Notes: generated by a model not told the origin, from the sequence alone. DNA of 64,000 nucleotides from Siccibacter colletis (GCF_000696575.1 NZ_JMSQ01000005.1:1-64000), one strand, 5' to 3'; counted from the stretch's first letter, positions 1-10,205 are shown. Program-made: numbers and translations.

Positions 1-13
1 CGCTGAATTTCAT
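1..13 (-). CDS. pheT: Phenylalanyl-tRNA synthetase beta subunit, 5' fragment
   Basis: Only the start codon and the next three codons (Met-Lys-Phe-Ser) plus one base lie in the window; the rest of the gene is beyond the left edge. The assignment rests on position, 15 bp downstream of the pheS stop, on the MKFS start that E. coli PheT shares, and on a ribosome site (AGGGCAGGATAATCC) just upstream. PheT is the large subunit of the heterotetrameric tRNA-Phe charging enzyme and is co-transcribed with pheS. Confidence 0.85.
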
Positions 14-28
14 TGGATTATCCTGCCC

Positions 29-1138
<1,110 letters not shown>

Positions 1139-1179
1139 TTATTTTCCGTTTCTTTTCTTACGCGCAAAGCCCCCTGGTG

Positions 1180-1224
1180 TCAGGCGCTAAAGTAAAAAAA
1201 GAAGCGGAAAAGAGCAGCGTTCAT
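1180..1224 (-). CDS. pheM: pheST operon leader peptide
   Basis: A 14-residue peptide, [14 protein letters not shown], with five Phe codons, four of them within residues 8-12 (FFFYF). It differs from E. coli PheM ([14 protein letters not shown]) at two positions. Ribosome stalling on the Phe codons when tRNA-Phe is uncharged prevents formation of the downstream terminator and lets pheST be transcribed. An AAGG ribosome site lies about 11 nt upstream. Too short for ordinary gene finding but well supported by sequence and context. Confidence 0.95.
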   Translation of the reverse strand: [14 protein letters not shown]

Positions 1225-1260
1225 GCTTGCAGTGACCTTGTTGATGTTGTTGATAACGCT

Positions 1261-1289
1261 ATTGAAAGGTTCTACGGCTAAAAAGTCAA
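1261..1289 (-). promoter_or_regulatory. pheM-pheST promoter
   Basis: Read on the minus strand, TTGACT and TTCAAT are 17 nt apart and lie about 40 nt upstream of the pheM start, a good sigma-70 -35/-10 pair where the operon promoter is expected. Inferred from the sequence only. Confidence 0.7.
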
Positions 1290-1310
1290 TCTTCGCGGCG
1301 GGCGGAAATG

Positions 1311-1334
1311 AAAAGAGGGAGCAAGCTCCCTCTT
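1311..1334 (-). terminator. Terminator after rplT
   Basis: Perfect stem GAGGGAGC / GCTCCCTC with a 2-nt spacing, followed on the minus strand by TTTT, directly after the rplT stop. It closes the thrS-infC-rpmI-rplT transcription unit ahead of the pheM promoter. Confidence 0.85.
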
Positions 1335-1342
1335 CCACCGGC

Positions 1343-1699
<357 letters not shown>

Positions 1700-1745
1700 T
1701 TAGCTCTCCTGTTCTATTCTGTAAAAAAGTTAAAAGTTAAACGAC

Positions 1746-1946
<201 letters not shown>

Positions 1947-1983
1947 TTAACTTCCACTTCGCATTGTTAATAAATGAAACACA

Positions 1984-2030
1984 GGCGAACATCTCTGTGA
2001 GGCTTAACACCCCTCAGAGATGCTACTTGA
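1984..2030 (-). promoter_or_regulatory. infC-rpmI intercistronic hairpin (probable L20 operator part)
   Basis: An inverted repeat, CATCTCTG (1990-1997) and CAGAGATG (2015-2022), lies in the gap between the infC stop and rpmI start. In E. coli this stretch contributes to the mRNA structures bound by L20 to repress rpmI-rplT translation. The repeat is seen; its role here is inferred from that knowledge. Confidence 0.55.
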
Positions 2031-2035
2031 TGGCC

Positions 2036-2581
<546 letters not shown>

Positions 2582-4510
2582 TTATTCCTCCAGTTGTTGA
2601 AGACTGCGGCTGCGAATTTCTTGTTGCAGCTTCGCGATCACGTCGTTTACGTCCATGCTTCCAAGGTCTTTACCGCGACGGGTGCGCACGGCAACTTTGC
2701 CTGCTTCAACCTCTTTATCGCCACAAACCAGCATATAAGGGACACGACGTAAAGTGTGCTCGCGGATTTTAAAGCCAATCTTCTCGTTTCTCAAGTCCGC
2801 TTTTACACGAATGCCCGCATTTTGTAGTTTACGGGTCAATTCGTTAACGTATTCAGACTGTGAATCGGTGATATTCATCACCACCACCTGTACCGGGGCG
2901 AGCCATGTCGGGAAGAAACCCGCAAACTCTTCAGTCAGAATACCGATAAAGCGTTCCATAGAGCCCAGAATCGCACGGTGGATCATCACCGGCACCTGAC
3001 GCTCGTTGTTTTCGCCTACGTAGGATGCGCTCAGGCGGGACGGCAGCGAGAAGTCCAGCTGCACGGTACCACACTGCCATGCGCGATCCAGGCAGTCATA
3101 GAGGGTGAACTCAATTTTCGGGCCGTAGAACGCGCCCTCACCCGGCTGGTACTCGAAGGGAATGTTGTTCTCTTCAAGCGCCACCGCCAGATCCGCTTCG
3201 GCACGATCCCACATGTCGTCGCTGCCGATACGTTTCTCCGGACGGGTGGAGAGTTTCACCACAATTTTTTCAAAGCCGAAGGTGCTGTACATGTCATAAA
3301 CCATGCGAATACAGCTGTTCACTTCGTCGCGCACCTGATCTTCAGTACAGAAGACGTGGGCATCATCCTGGGTAAAGCCACGTACACGCATCAGGCCATG
3401 CAGTGCGCCAGACGGTTCGTTACGGTGGCAGCTACCGAACTCAGCCATACGCAATGGCAGGTCGCGGTATGATTTTAGACCCTGATTGAAGATTTGCACG
3501 TGGCCCGGGCAGTTCATCGGCTTAATGCAGTATTCACGGTTCTCGGAAGAGGTGGTGAACATTGCATCTTTGTAGTTATCCCAGTGCCCGGTTTTTTCCC
3601 ACAGCACACGGTCCATCATGAACGGACCCTTCACTTCCTGGTACTGGTACTCTTTGAGCTTGCTGCGCACGAAGGTTTCCAGCTCGCGGAAGATGGTCCA
3701 GCCGTCGTTGTGCCAGAACACCATACCCGGCGCTTCTTCCTGCATGTGGTAGAGATCGAGCTGCTTGCCAATTTTACGGTGGTCGCGCTTCGACGCTTCT
3801 TCCAGACGCTGCAGATAGGCGTTCAGGGCTTTTTTATCCGCCCACGCGGTGCCATAGATGCGCTGCAGCATTTTGTTGCTGCTGTCGCCGCGCCAGTAAG
3901 CACCGGCGGTTTTCATCAGTTTGAAGTGATGACAAAAACGCATGTTCGGCACGTGCGGACCGCGGCACATGTCGATGTATTCTTCGTGATGATACAGGCC
4001 CGGCTTGTCGTCCTGAGCGATGTTTTCATCAAGGATGGCGACCTTATAGCTCTCACCGCGGGACACGAAGGTCTCGCGCGCTTCCTGCCAGCTTACTTTC
4101 TTCTTGATAACGTCGTAGTTGGATTCCGCCAGCTCGTGCATACGCTTTTCAAGCTGGTCCAGATCGTCCTGCGTCAGGGTGTGCTCAAGATCGATATCGT
4201 AGTAGAAGCCGTTATCGATAACCGGACCAATCGCCATTTTGGTGTGCGGCCACAGCTGCTTGATGGCATGGCCCAGCAGATGCGCACAGGAGTGACGAAT
4301 GATTTCCAGCCCTACTTCATCTTTCGCGGTGATGATAGCAAGCTGCGCGTCACGCTCGATGAGATCGCTGGCGTCAACCAGTTCACCGTCAACGCGGCCC
4401 GCGATACAGGCTTTTGCCAGGCCTGGACCGATGTCCATCGCAACATCCATGGGGCTGACTGCACGATCGTAATGGCGTTGGCTGCCATCAGGAAGAGTAA
4501 TTACCGGCAT
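2582..4510 (-). CDS. thrS: Threonyl-tRNA synthetase
   Basis: Class II synthetase charging tRNA-Thr, with editing of mischarged serine. The 642-residue protein has the family order: N-terminal TGS and editing domains (about 1-240, with the [16 protein letters not shown] editing-site helix near 73), catalytic core with zinc-ligand region (about 240-535), and anticodon-binding domain at the C-terminus. Length equals E. coli ThrS. AAGGATTTATC precedes the ATG. In E. coli ThrRS binds its own leader mRNA; the leader is conserved here (separate entry). Confidence 0.98.
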   Translation of the reverse strand: MPVITLPDGSQRHYDRAVSPMDVAMDIGPGLAKACIAGRVDGELVDASDLIERDAQLAIITAKDEVGLEIIRHSCAHLLGHAIKQLWPHTKMAIGPVIDNGFYYDIDLEHTLTQDDLDQLEKRMHELAESNYDVIKKKVSWQEARETFVSRGESYKVAILDENIAQDDKPGLYHHEEYIDMCRGPHVPNMRFCHHFKLMKTAGAYWRGDSSNKMLQRIYGTAWADKKALNAYLQRLEEASKRDHRKIGKQLDLYHMQEEAPGMVFWHNDGWTIFRELETFVRSKLKEYQYQEVKGPFMMDRVLWEKTGHWDNYKDAMFTTSSENREYCIKPMNCPGHVQIFNQGLKSYRDLPLRMAEFGSCHRNEPSGALHGLMRVRGFTQDDAHVFCTEDQVRDEVNSCIRMVYDMYSTFGFEKIVVKLSTRPEKRIGSDDMWDRAEADLAVALEENNIPFEYQPGEGAFYGPKIEFTLYDCLDRAWQCGTVQLDFSLPSRLSASYVGENNERQVPVMIHRAILGSMERFIGILTEEFAGFFPTWLAPVQVVVMNITDSQSEYVNELTRKLQNAGIRVKADLRNEKIGFKIREHTLRRVPYMLVCGDKEVEAGKVAVRTRRGKDLGSMDVNDVIAKLQQEIRSRSLQQLEE

Positions 4511-4519
4511 GATAAATCC

Positions 4520-4600
4520 TTATTCACAGTGGTGACCCACACGAAAGATCACATATGACATTAATGAGAGTGTGTTTTCAGCAAGTGACGAAACCATCTA
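4520..4600 (-). promoter_or_regulatory. thrS leader operator
   Basis: The 5' leader of thrS keeps the E. coli pattern, including GATCTTTCGTGTGGGTC, an anticodon-arm-like hairpin with CGU in the loop just before the ribosome site, and a second hairpin segment further upstream around GGTTAGATGGTTTCGTCAC. ThrRS binds such hairpins as tRNA-Thr mimics to block ribosome access. Match judged from memory of the E. coli leader. Confidence 0.7.
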
Positions 4601-4628
4601 ACCAACCGTTGTTAAATTGGTCCGCACT

Positions 4629-4657
4629 TAAAAAAATGAGGGCAGTTCCCTGCCCTT
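4629..4657 (-). terminator. Terminator upstream of thrS
   Basis: On the minus strand GGGCAG-GGAA-CTGCCC followed by TCATTTTTTT. It separates the damaged sugar-enzyme cluster (4.76-7.4 kb) from the thrS leader. Confidence 0.85.
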
Positions 4658-4759
4658 ACGCGTAGGCCTATGGTAACACTAATAAAAGCAGGAATGCTAT
4701 TTATCGCGACGCTCGCCTCGCTGTCTTCTCAGAAACAGGAGGCGATACACAACAAACAT

Positions 4760-5878
4760 TTAGCGTGGAGGAAGGGTTGCAGCGCGACTGCGAGGCTGCG
4801 CGCACACTTTTTCTGCCGCGTGTTTGCCGGCAAGGAAGGCGTGGTCTGAGTTGTAGTACTCCCATTCGCTGTAGCGGCCCGCCAGGGTGATGTCATAGTG
4901 CTGGAGCCACTCCCGGGCCAGCGCAACGTTCTTTTCGCGGGCGTGATCGTAAATCACATAGGCGTAAGGAATATCCACCTGATTAGCCGTCAGGATAGCA
5001 TCGTCCTCATTGATAATCCCGACGCTGATGCACTCGGCGATACAGCGGTCTGTCAGCGCCTGGCCATCCATCGGCAACGGCATTTTATCGGAGTAGCTGA
5101 TCTCGCAGGTCAGGCCGCAGCCCCCCGGCGGGTTGCACCACGGGCTGGCGTTGCCCTGCACGAAAATGCGGTGAAAAATGGTCTCCTCGGGATAGTAAAT
5201 CCAGTGCTTCTCGGTGAGATCCGCCCGGCCAACGCCGAGGTTTACGCAGCGTACCGAAGTATGCCGTAGCCCCTCTGCCGCGGCGGCAACCTCCGCCGGC
5301 ACTTCACTCCCCGCCATGCGCAACAGGACCGGCAGCGGCAGCGTACTGATCAGCTGCTCATAGCGATAGCTGCGCCCGTCCGCCAGCACCGCAATATGCT
5401 CGCGTGGGAAGATCGCCGTCACCTCTGCGCCGGTCACCAGCGGCCCTTTCAGCAGCGGCAGAAAGCCGGACATCAGCGCCTGAAAGCCGCCGCGCAGCGG
5501 ATAGCCAAAGCGGGCATTCGGCCCCACCGGCTTACCGGCTGGCGTCAGCGCCCCTTCGATGATCTGCCCCAGATCCGGGAGCGGCACGCGGCCGCCCAGC
5601 CATGAGGTCTCCATCTCGGTAAGCGGTACCTTCCACAGCTTGCGGTTGTAGGGAATAGCAAAATAGCGCGCAATGCCCGCCCCCCAGGTCTGATAAATAA
5701 AGGCCTCAAAGCTTGACGCGGCTTTATCGCGGGCCGTCAACACACAATCCCCGCCAGGTGCCACGCCGTCAGCGCAGCAGTCGTCCGGCTGAGAAGCGGA
5801 CCTGTCGCCCGAAAGCGTAGCAGTGGTAGTGCCGCCGTAACGCGCCTCGACCGCGCCGAGGATGCACTCTTTAATCAC
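4760..5878 (-). pseudogene. FAD-dependent amine-oxidase/UDP-galactopyranose-mutase-like protein, N-terminus missing
   Basis: The readable 372 codons (GTG at 5878) resemble the middle and end of flavin amine-oxidase-like proteins, often annotated as UDP-galactopyranose mutase-like or protoporphyrinogen-oxidase-like. Visible are the ARYFAIPYNRKLWKVPL stretch and a C-terminal FAD-contact signature (YNSDHAFLAGKHAAE). The N-terminal Rossmann domain with its GxGxxG FAD motif, normally about the first 100 residues, is absent. Upstream of the GTG the same frame reads Gly-Leu-Pro-Ala-Pro-Val-Ile-Lys-Glu-Cys, typical of the family, and then runs into the glycosyltransferase remnant in another frame. 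A deletion therefore joined the two genes out of frame. The fragment is unlikely to bind FAD normally. A stretch around residues 15-50 (GGTTTATLSGDRS...) is unusually variable. Confidence 0.75.
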
Positions 5879-6246
5879 CGGCGCAGGCAGGCCATGCAGT
5901 CGTAGATCACCAGCGAGGGCGTAAACGCGGCCAGCAACGGCAGCGCCATCGGCGTGTAGAACCAGACCACCGCATCGGGGTGCTCATCGCCCAGCGCTCC
6001 CAGCAGCGGCAGCAGGCCCGCAATCTGTTCATCGTGAAAACCGGGCGCTGCCACGTCGGTGTGCGGGCAGATAACCGTTACGCCGGGCGCAGGCGCGCTT
6101 CGGTGTAACCCCGGCGGCCCGGCTTCATACACCGGCTCCTCGATAAAGATCACCTGATAGTAGCCGGCAAGACGGGACAGCAGATGCTGCGGACGCTGAT
6201 AAACAAAATCCCAGCGCAGATGGCTGAACACGATAAGCGTTTTCAT
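5875..6246 (-). pseudogene. Glycosyltransferase N-terminal remnant
   Basis: Starts with ATG at 6246 behind a clear ribosome site (AAAGGAGCAACCT) and reads MKTLIVFSHLRWDFVYQRPQ, the N-terminus of a GT-B type glycosyltransferase. It runs as expected for about 118 residues to VIYDCM, then shifts into ACLRR and a stop. Relatives continue with an acidic stretch and a full second Rossmann domain, some 250 residues that are missing here. The TGA overlaps the GTG of the FAD-protein fragment (GTGA). Family length and continuation are from memory of similar clusters. Confidence 0.75.
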
Positions 6247-7413
6247 AGGTTGCTCCTTTCCCGTCTGACAGGAACTCAACTGCAGGTGAAATAGCGAGAG
6301 GGTGTGCTGCGCCCTGCGCAATGCGTGCGCGTAAGGTAGACAGAGGGTGCGGGCCAGCGGATCGGGGCCAGCGTGACGCGGCTCCCACAGGCCGCTGCGA
6401 TGCCAGTGCGCACCGTGGTCCCAGTCGGGACGGTCAACAATGGGATAGAGGCAGATGCCAGCGATCTCCGCGCCGTTTAACTGCGCCTGGGCCACGTCGC
6501 TGGCGACAGCGGTGATCCACGCCCCGCGCCCGCTGCCGACGTGGCTGGTTTCTGCCACCAGCAACGGACGTTGAAAGCGCTGGTGAAGGTCGCTCAACAT
6601 GACGTGGAACGGCCGTCGTCGCCGATCGCCAAGATGCCAGTAAAGCCGCTGCTGGCCCGGAGCCTGCCACTGGTTGTCGTGGTAGTAGTTCACGCCAATC
6701 ATATCAAGAATTTGCGGCTGTCCGCCCAGCTCCGGGGCGCGCAGGCCGGCCAGCATCTCCCAGGCCTCAAACTGGGCCTCATGCTGAGTGTCAGCGTGAT
6801 GCTGGCTCTGCGCCTCGCCGTCAGGCGTGACAAAAATCAGCGGATCGCAGTGCAGGAAACGCGCCCGCGGATCGGCCTGGCTAATGGCAGCGCAGGCCGC
6901 CAGCGCGGCGCGCACCAGCTGATGCTTGAACAGCGTACCCGAGGCCTCGTGCAGCGGCTCACCGGCGGGAAAATAGCCCACGGCCAGCGCCCAGCTGGTA
7001 AAGGAGATTTCGTTGATCGGTGAATAGACCGGCGGCTCGTCATACCAGGGCGCGAGATAACGCGCCACCGCGCCGCAAAAGCGGGCGAATCGCGGCACAA
7101 ACGCAGCATCGAGCAGCGGGAGCCCGGCGGGCCAGCCATAGTGCAGCAGCGTCCAGCAGATCTGGATGTCGTGCGCTTTCGCCGCCAGCATTCGCGCCCG
7201 GATATGGCTGAAATCGTAACCTCCGTCACGCTCGGTGATGCGCCAACCCGCACTCTCCCGCACCGTGGCCATGGCCCAGGGCGACAGTGCCGCATAGTCT
7301 TCAGCCGCCCGCGTCAGATGACCGGTCGCGTCATTCATCGAAAGCGCGACTCCCTGCGCATTAATGTGGTCCGCGCCCTCGAACCCGGCTTGCCAGTAAC
7401 TGCGAAACGGCAC
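5875..7413 (-). CDS. Glycoside hydrolase family 1-like protein, open frame running into glycosyltransferase remnant
   Basis: About 390 residues resemble the compact GH1-like enzymes found in clusters with a glycosyltransferase and a UGM-like flavoprotein. Candidate catalytic residues are the acid/base Glu in SPINEISFTSW and the nucleophile Glu in LLVAETSH. The substrate is unknown; a role in cell-surface sugar metabolism is only suggested by context. No signal peptide is seen. AAGGAGG lies 8 nt before GTG 7413 but only 2 nt before ATG 7419, so GTG is preferred. No stop codon separates this frame from the glycosyltransferase start at 6246; translation would continue through it to 5875. Whether that is ancestral or a lost stop cannot be told here. 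Confidence 0.6.
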   Translation of the reverse strand: MPFRSYWQAGFEGADHINAQGVALSMNDATGHLTRAAEDYAALSPWAMATVRESAGWRITERDGGYDFSHIRARMLAAKAHDIQICWTLLHYGWPAGLPLLDAAFVPRFARFCGAVARYLAPWYDEPPVYSPINEISFTSWALAVGYFPAGEPLHEASGTLFKHQLVRAALAACAAISQADPRARFLHCDPLIFVTPDGEAQSQHHADTQHEAQFEAWEMLAGLRAPELGGQPQILDMIGVNYYHDNQWQAPGQQRLYWHLGDRRRRPFHVMLSDLHQRFQRPLLVAETSHVGSGRGAWITAVASDVAQAQLNGAEIAGICLYPIVDRPDWDHGAHWHRSGLWEPRHAGPDPLARTLCLPYAHALRRAQHTLSLFHLQLSSCQTGKEQPMKTLIVFSHLRWDFVYQRPQHLLSRLAGYYQVIFIEEPVYEAGPPGLHRSAPAPGVTVICPHTDVAAPGFHDEQIAGLLPLLGALGDEHPDAVVWFYTPMALPLLAAFTPSLVIYDCMACLRR

Positions 7414-7430
7414 AGGCATCCCCTCCTTGC

Positions 7431-7449
7431 GGCACGGGCAACCCGTGCC
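7431..7449 (-). other. Perfect hairpin in leader of the sugar-enzyme cluster
   Basis: GGCACGGG and CCCGTGCC, 8 bp with a 3-nt loop, lie immediately before the ribosome site of the GH1-like gene. There is no T run, so it is not a terminator; it may shape the 5' leader. Confidence 0.4.
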
Positions 7450-7455
7450 GGACAA

Positions 7456-8059
7456 AGCGTGTAGAGGAATATCTCGCTCTTTCTGTGGGTGAAGCTCTGG
7501 TATTCCGGCAGAAGAGTGGTGAAGAGATAAGGCTCGAATAACGCTGGACGTGGCCGGGAACGACCAGAGCTAAGTAACGTTTCCGTCCAGAAATAATTAA
7601 CCTTGCTTATCAAAGCATGGCGCACTGCCGCAGGGTTTACCAGCGTAGCGACAGCATTTTGAAGCGGGCCGCAACTAAATCACTCATTCATATGTGGTTA
7701 TTAATGGTAGCCTGAAGCGTTGGGCGCAGTACCGGGCGTGCGCCGTGTTTAACAAATAAATAGTGCTTACTATTTCGCAAGCGAGGCATCAACGGCGATC
7801 GCCCCGGGCCTGATCAGAGTCACCAGACTGAAACTCTGTTAGCGCGAGGGAAGTATTATTTCCCAGGGCAATTGTTAAAATAGTTGTGCCTGACGCTGCC
7901 GTTTGTACAAATATTCCGTCCCGAGCGGCTTGATCTCACACTATTTTTTTGAATTAAGAATTGTCTTATAAGGAAAACTTAACTATCCGCTGGGTTTCAT
8001 TGAAAACCTGCTATTCTTGTTCATGCATTAGAAATTAATACTCAGGGAGAACAGTTTCG
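7456..8059. other. Non-coding, AT-rich divergent promoter region
   Basis: No convincing gene. It separates the minus-strand sugar-enzyme cluster from the plus-strand DUF892 group and must carry both promoters. GCTATTCTTG near 8010 resembles a sigma-S extended -10 and lies about 45 nt before the first small gene. A minus-strand open frame of 96 codons crosses 7335-7625 but lacks a ribosome site and resembles nothing I know. Confidence 0.5.
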
Positions 8060-8161
8060 ATGGATCGAATAAATATCAATAATGCACACATTATTAATTC
8101 GCCAGAATATGATTACTGGCCATGCAGAAATGCATTTCCTGATATGCAACGAGGGCAATGA
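8060..8161 (+). CDS. Small protein, 33 residues, coupled to DUF892 gene
   Basis: Reads MDRINI through PDMQRGQ with a ribosome site (AGGGAGA, about 10 nt upstream). Its TGA (8159-8161) overlaps the ATG at 8161 of the next gene by one base, the usual arrangement for translational coupling. No family recognised, no membrane segment. It could be a true small protein or a leader whose translation feeds the downstream gene. Existence is inferred from the ribosome site and overlap only. Confidence 0.45.
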   Translation: MDRININNAHIINSPEYDYWPCRNAFPDMQRGQ

Positions 8162-8667
8162 TGACTTTCGCCGAGAATTATCATGACTGGCTGTGCGATG
8201 CGCACGCTATGGAAAAGCAGGCTGAGAAAATGCTCACAGCTATGGCCGAGCGCATTGAGCATTACCCGCAATTTCAGCAGCGTATTACTCAGCATTTGAC
8301 AGAAACGCAGCATCAGCTTTCACTGCTCGAGGAAATACTCGATCGCAACAATGTTTCCCGCTCCTTAATTAAGGACACCTTCAGCAAACTTGAAGCGCTG
8401 GGTATGTCGCTGGGAAGTAAACTCGCCTCGGATGAAATAGTTAAGCTGGCTATTAGCAGCTACGTTTTCGAGCAATTAGAAATTGCCAGCTACACCGCCC
8501 TGATTAGCGCAGCTAAGCTTGCTGGTGATAATGCGGCGATACCGGTTTTCGAATCTATTCTGAAACAGGAAGTGGCCATGGCTGAATGGGCTTTGGTGCA
8601 TCTTCCTGACGTCAGCGAACAGTTTCTTCAACGCGCAGCGGCACCCGGTGCCGAGGCAAAAAAATAA
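8161..8667 (+). CDS. DUF892 ferritin-like protein (YciE/YciF family)
   Basis: The 168-residue helical protein aligns along its whole length with E. coli YciE (shared YHDW-DAHAMEKQAE start, ILDRN-SRS-IKD centre, ends EAKK). YciE/YciF proteins are ferritin-like four-helix bundles of the sigma-S/osmotic stress response. Possible metal ligands are Glu and His residues in AHAMEKQAEKM and the FEQLEIASY helix. ATG 8161 is preferred over 8158 because GAGGG then sits 5 nt rather than 2 nt upstream. In E. coli yciE belongs to yciGFE; here a yciG-like gene lies about 640 bp downstream, separated by small genes and terminators, and no yciF is seen. Confidence 0.88.
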   Translation: MTFAENYHDWLCDAHAMEKQAEKMLTAMAERIEHYPQFQQRITQHLTETQHQLSLLEEILDRNNVSRSLIKDTFSKLEALGMSLGSKLASDEIVKLAISSYVFEQLEIASYTALISAAKLAGDNAAIPVFESILKQEVAMAEWALVHLPDVSEQFLQRAAAPGAEAKK

Positions 8668-8700
8668 CCGTTCTCCCATCACTACTATGAGGGTTTGATG

Positions 8701-8817
8701 ATGTTTATGACCATTACACACCAGACGTTCATCGATCCGGTACGCGGCGCAGAATCAGGAACTTCCCTGCCTGCCCACGATCGGAAATCGCCGACCCGTC
8801 GCGGCGAACAGAAATAG
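8701..8817 (+). CDS. Small basic protein, 38 residues
   Basis: Reads MFMTITHQTFIDPVRGAES and ends KSPTRRGEQK, then TAG. GAGGG lies 7 nt before the ATG, about 30 bp after the DUF892 gene, and a strong terminator follows at 8847, so it would be the last cistron of that unit. No known family. Moderate support from ribosome site and operon position. Confidence 0.4.
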   Translation: MFMTITHQTFIDPVRGAESGTSLPAHDRKSPTRRGEQK

Positions 8818-8846
8818 TTTATCCCCTGAATCGTGATGCTGGTTTT

Positions 8847-8876
8847 GCCCTGCCCTCTCTCCGGCGGGGCTTTTTT
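8847..8876 (+). terminator. Terminator of the DUF892 unit
   Basis: Stem GCCCTGCC / GGCGGGGC (one G-T pair) with an 8-nt loop followed by TTTTTT. Confidence 0.88.
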
Positions 8877-8887
8877 ATAGGCATAAT

Positions 8888-8908
8888 AAAGGGGCTGCAC
8901 GCCCCTTT
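8888..8908. terminator. Probably bidirectional terminator
   Basis: AAAGGGGC-TGCAC-GCCCCTTT; T-rich on both strands (TTTATTTATT plus, TTTATT minus). It lies just past the stop of the 53-residue minus-strand gene and likely serves it. Confidence 0.75.
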
Positions 8909-8916
8909 ATTTATTA

Positions 8917-9078
8917 TCAGAAAACCGCTTTTATATTTTTCCTCTCCCTCAGCAGCCACTCCCGTGATTTATATATCGCACCACCGGAACGCAACATCAG
9001 ACAAACTCTGTTCCCCACTACCATCGGAATGAATTTACCATGAACTTCACCTTTCACATGTGAAAACCAGGTTCTCAT
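8917..9078 (-). CDS. Small conserved-looking protein, 53 residues
   Basis: Reads MRTWFSHVKGEVHGKFIPMV through LLRERKNIKAVF. A near-ideal ribosome site (AAGGAGAAGACA) precedes the ATG and a terminator lies directly after the stop, so it looks like a free-standing gene. The product is basic with one moderately hydrophobic stretch (FIPMVVGNRVCLML, about residues 16-29) and no signal peptide. I do not recognise the family. Confidence 0.6.
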   Translation of the reverse strand: MRTWFSHVKGEVHGKFIPMVVGNRVCLMLRSGGAIYKSREWLLRERKNIKAVF

Positions 9079-9308
9079 TGTCTTCTCCTTAGTAGTAAAC
9101 GCGAATATCTGCGGTTTCGATAATAATATTATTACAACATGAATTTACTGACAAATATCACCAAGTAAGAATAATCCCAAACGAATTAAATTAATAGTCA
9201 CTCCGCCTCTCAGCGTTGCTATATATCATTTCGCAGCTAAACTTTATTCTGCGACGGCGATATTTCCGACGCTTTTGCTGAGCATGGATAATTTACAGGA
9301 GAAACAAA

Positions 9309-9488
9309 ATGGCACAACATCGTGGTGGTTCCGGTAATTTTGCTGAAGATCGTGAGCGTGCATCCGCAGCAGGCCGTAAAGGTGGCCAGAACAGCGGCGG
9401 CAACTTCAAAAATAACCCTGAGCGCGCCTCGGAAGCGGGCCGCAAAGGTGGGAAGAACAGCCACGGCGGCGGTCGCAAGCCCAGCTAA
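9309..9488 (+). CDS. KGG-repeat stress protein, YciG-like
   Basis: 59 residues, strongly hydrophilic, glycine/lysine/arginine-rich, with two copies of the stress-induced KGG motif: RASAAGRKGGQNSGGNFKNN and RASEAGRKGGKNS. It closely resembles E. coli YciG (MAEHRGGSGNFAEDREKAS...). YciG-type proteins are sigma-S dependent small proteins linked with swarming and stress. ACAGGAGAAACAAA precedes the ATG, and a terminator follows at 9511. In E. coli yciG heads yciGFE; here it stands alone, apart from the YciE-like gene. Confidence 0.92.
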   Translation: MAQHRGGSGNFAEDRERASAAGRKGGQNSGGNFKNNPERASEAGRKGGKNSHGGGRKPS

Positions 9489-9510
9489 ATAGCGGACAAT
9501 CCGTCCGGTA

Positions 9511-9548
9511 AAAAGAGCAAATTTGCCTGGCGAATTTGCTCTTTTTTA
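9511..9548 (+). terminator. Terminator of the yciG-like gene
   Basis: AAAAGAGCAAATT pairs with AATTTGCTCTTTT around a short loop, followed by TTTT. Confidence 0.88.
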
Positions 9549-9671
9549 CGTTACGGCATTACGTTACGGCACAGACCAGCGCAATGAATAATTAATAATA
9601 ATAATGATTAGCACCGATAGGTATCAATGTGTACAGGCTATGACCACCGGCGCAAAGCGTTTAACAGGCAT

Positions 9672-9703
9672 AAAAAAACCGGAACAGCAAAATCCGGTTT
9701 TTT
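9672..9703 (-). terminator. Terminator of the 74-residue secreted protein gene
   Basis: AAAACCGGA / TCCGGTTTT with A and T runs on both flanks, so it could act in both directions. It lies 30 bp after the stop of the minus-strand gene. Confidence 0.8.
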
Positions 9704-9733
9704 AATTAATTGCATAATTTACGCGGCGGGGAA

Positions 9734-9958
9734 TTAATACCATTCACCTGCAACCAGGGTGTGCGGATTAAACGCATCATCCATGGTTTTACCAGTGGAT
9801 TGCGTACCCGGAACGATATTTGAACCGGCTTCGATATCACTGACCTGCCAGCTGGCGGCCGGGGTGGTTTGAATCGTAGTCTGAGCTGGCGCGGCAAAGG
9901 CACCGAAGGAAAGCGTGCCGAGAAGGGCCGCTACCGCCGTAATGGTTAATTTTTTCAT
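9734..9958 (-). CDS. Small periplasmic protein of unknown function
   Basis: 74 residues with a typical signal peptide (MKKLTITAVAALLGTLSFGAFA, cleavage after AFA), leaving a mature peptide of about 52 residues rich in Thr and Ser (PAQTTIQTTPAASW, GTQSTGKTMDD). No cysteine and no lipobox. A ribosome site (AAGAGAATAACGTC) is present. Family not recognised. It is downstream of ydiY on the same strand but separated by a terminator, so it is probably a single gene. Confidence 0.75.
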   Translation of the reverse strand: MKKLTITAVAALLGTLSFGAFAAPAQTTIQTTPAASWQVSDIEAGSNIVPGTQSTGKTMDDAFNPHTLVAGEWY

Positions 9959-10171
9959 GACGTTATTCTCTTTTCTGGAGTAACAAAAGGCATACTTCGC
10001 CTGTAGATAAATTGTAGATCCAGATCACATTTCTTAACAGTCAATTTATTTGTCGAAAGGTGTCAAAGAAACTGAAGTTATTGCAGGTTACGGAATTGTG
10101 AGGGAATTATTTGGGCGGTAAACCGAAAGCAGGATAATAGCAGCACAAACAGACTATTCAGCGCTACGCAA

Positions 10172-10204
10172 TAATAAGGCCGGGAAGAACCCCCGGCCTT
10201 ATTT
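10172..10204 (-). terminator. Terminator of ydiY
   Basis: AAGGCCGGG / CCCGGCCTT with TTATT on the minus strand, immediately after the ydiY stop. Confidence 0.85.
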
Positions 10205-10205
10205 A

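Noticed and set aside
7335-7625. 96-codon minus-strand frame before the GH1-like gene
   Set aside because: No ribosome site, no family likeness, overlaps the leader hairpin and start of the real gene in another frame.
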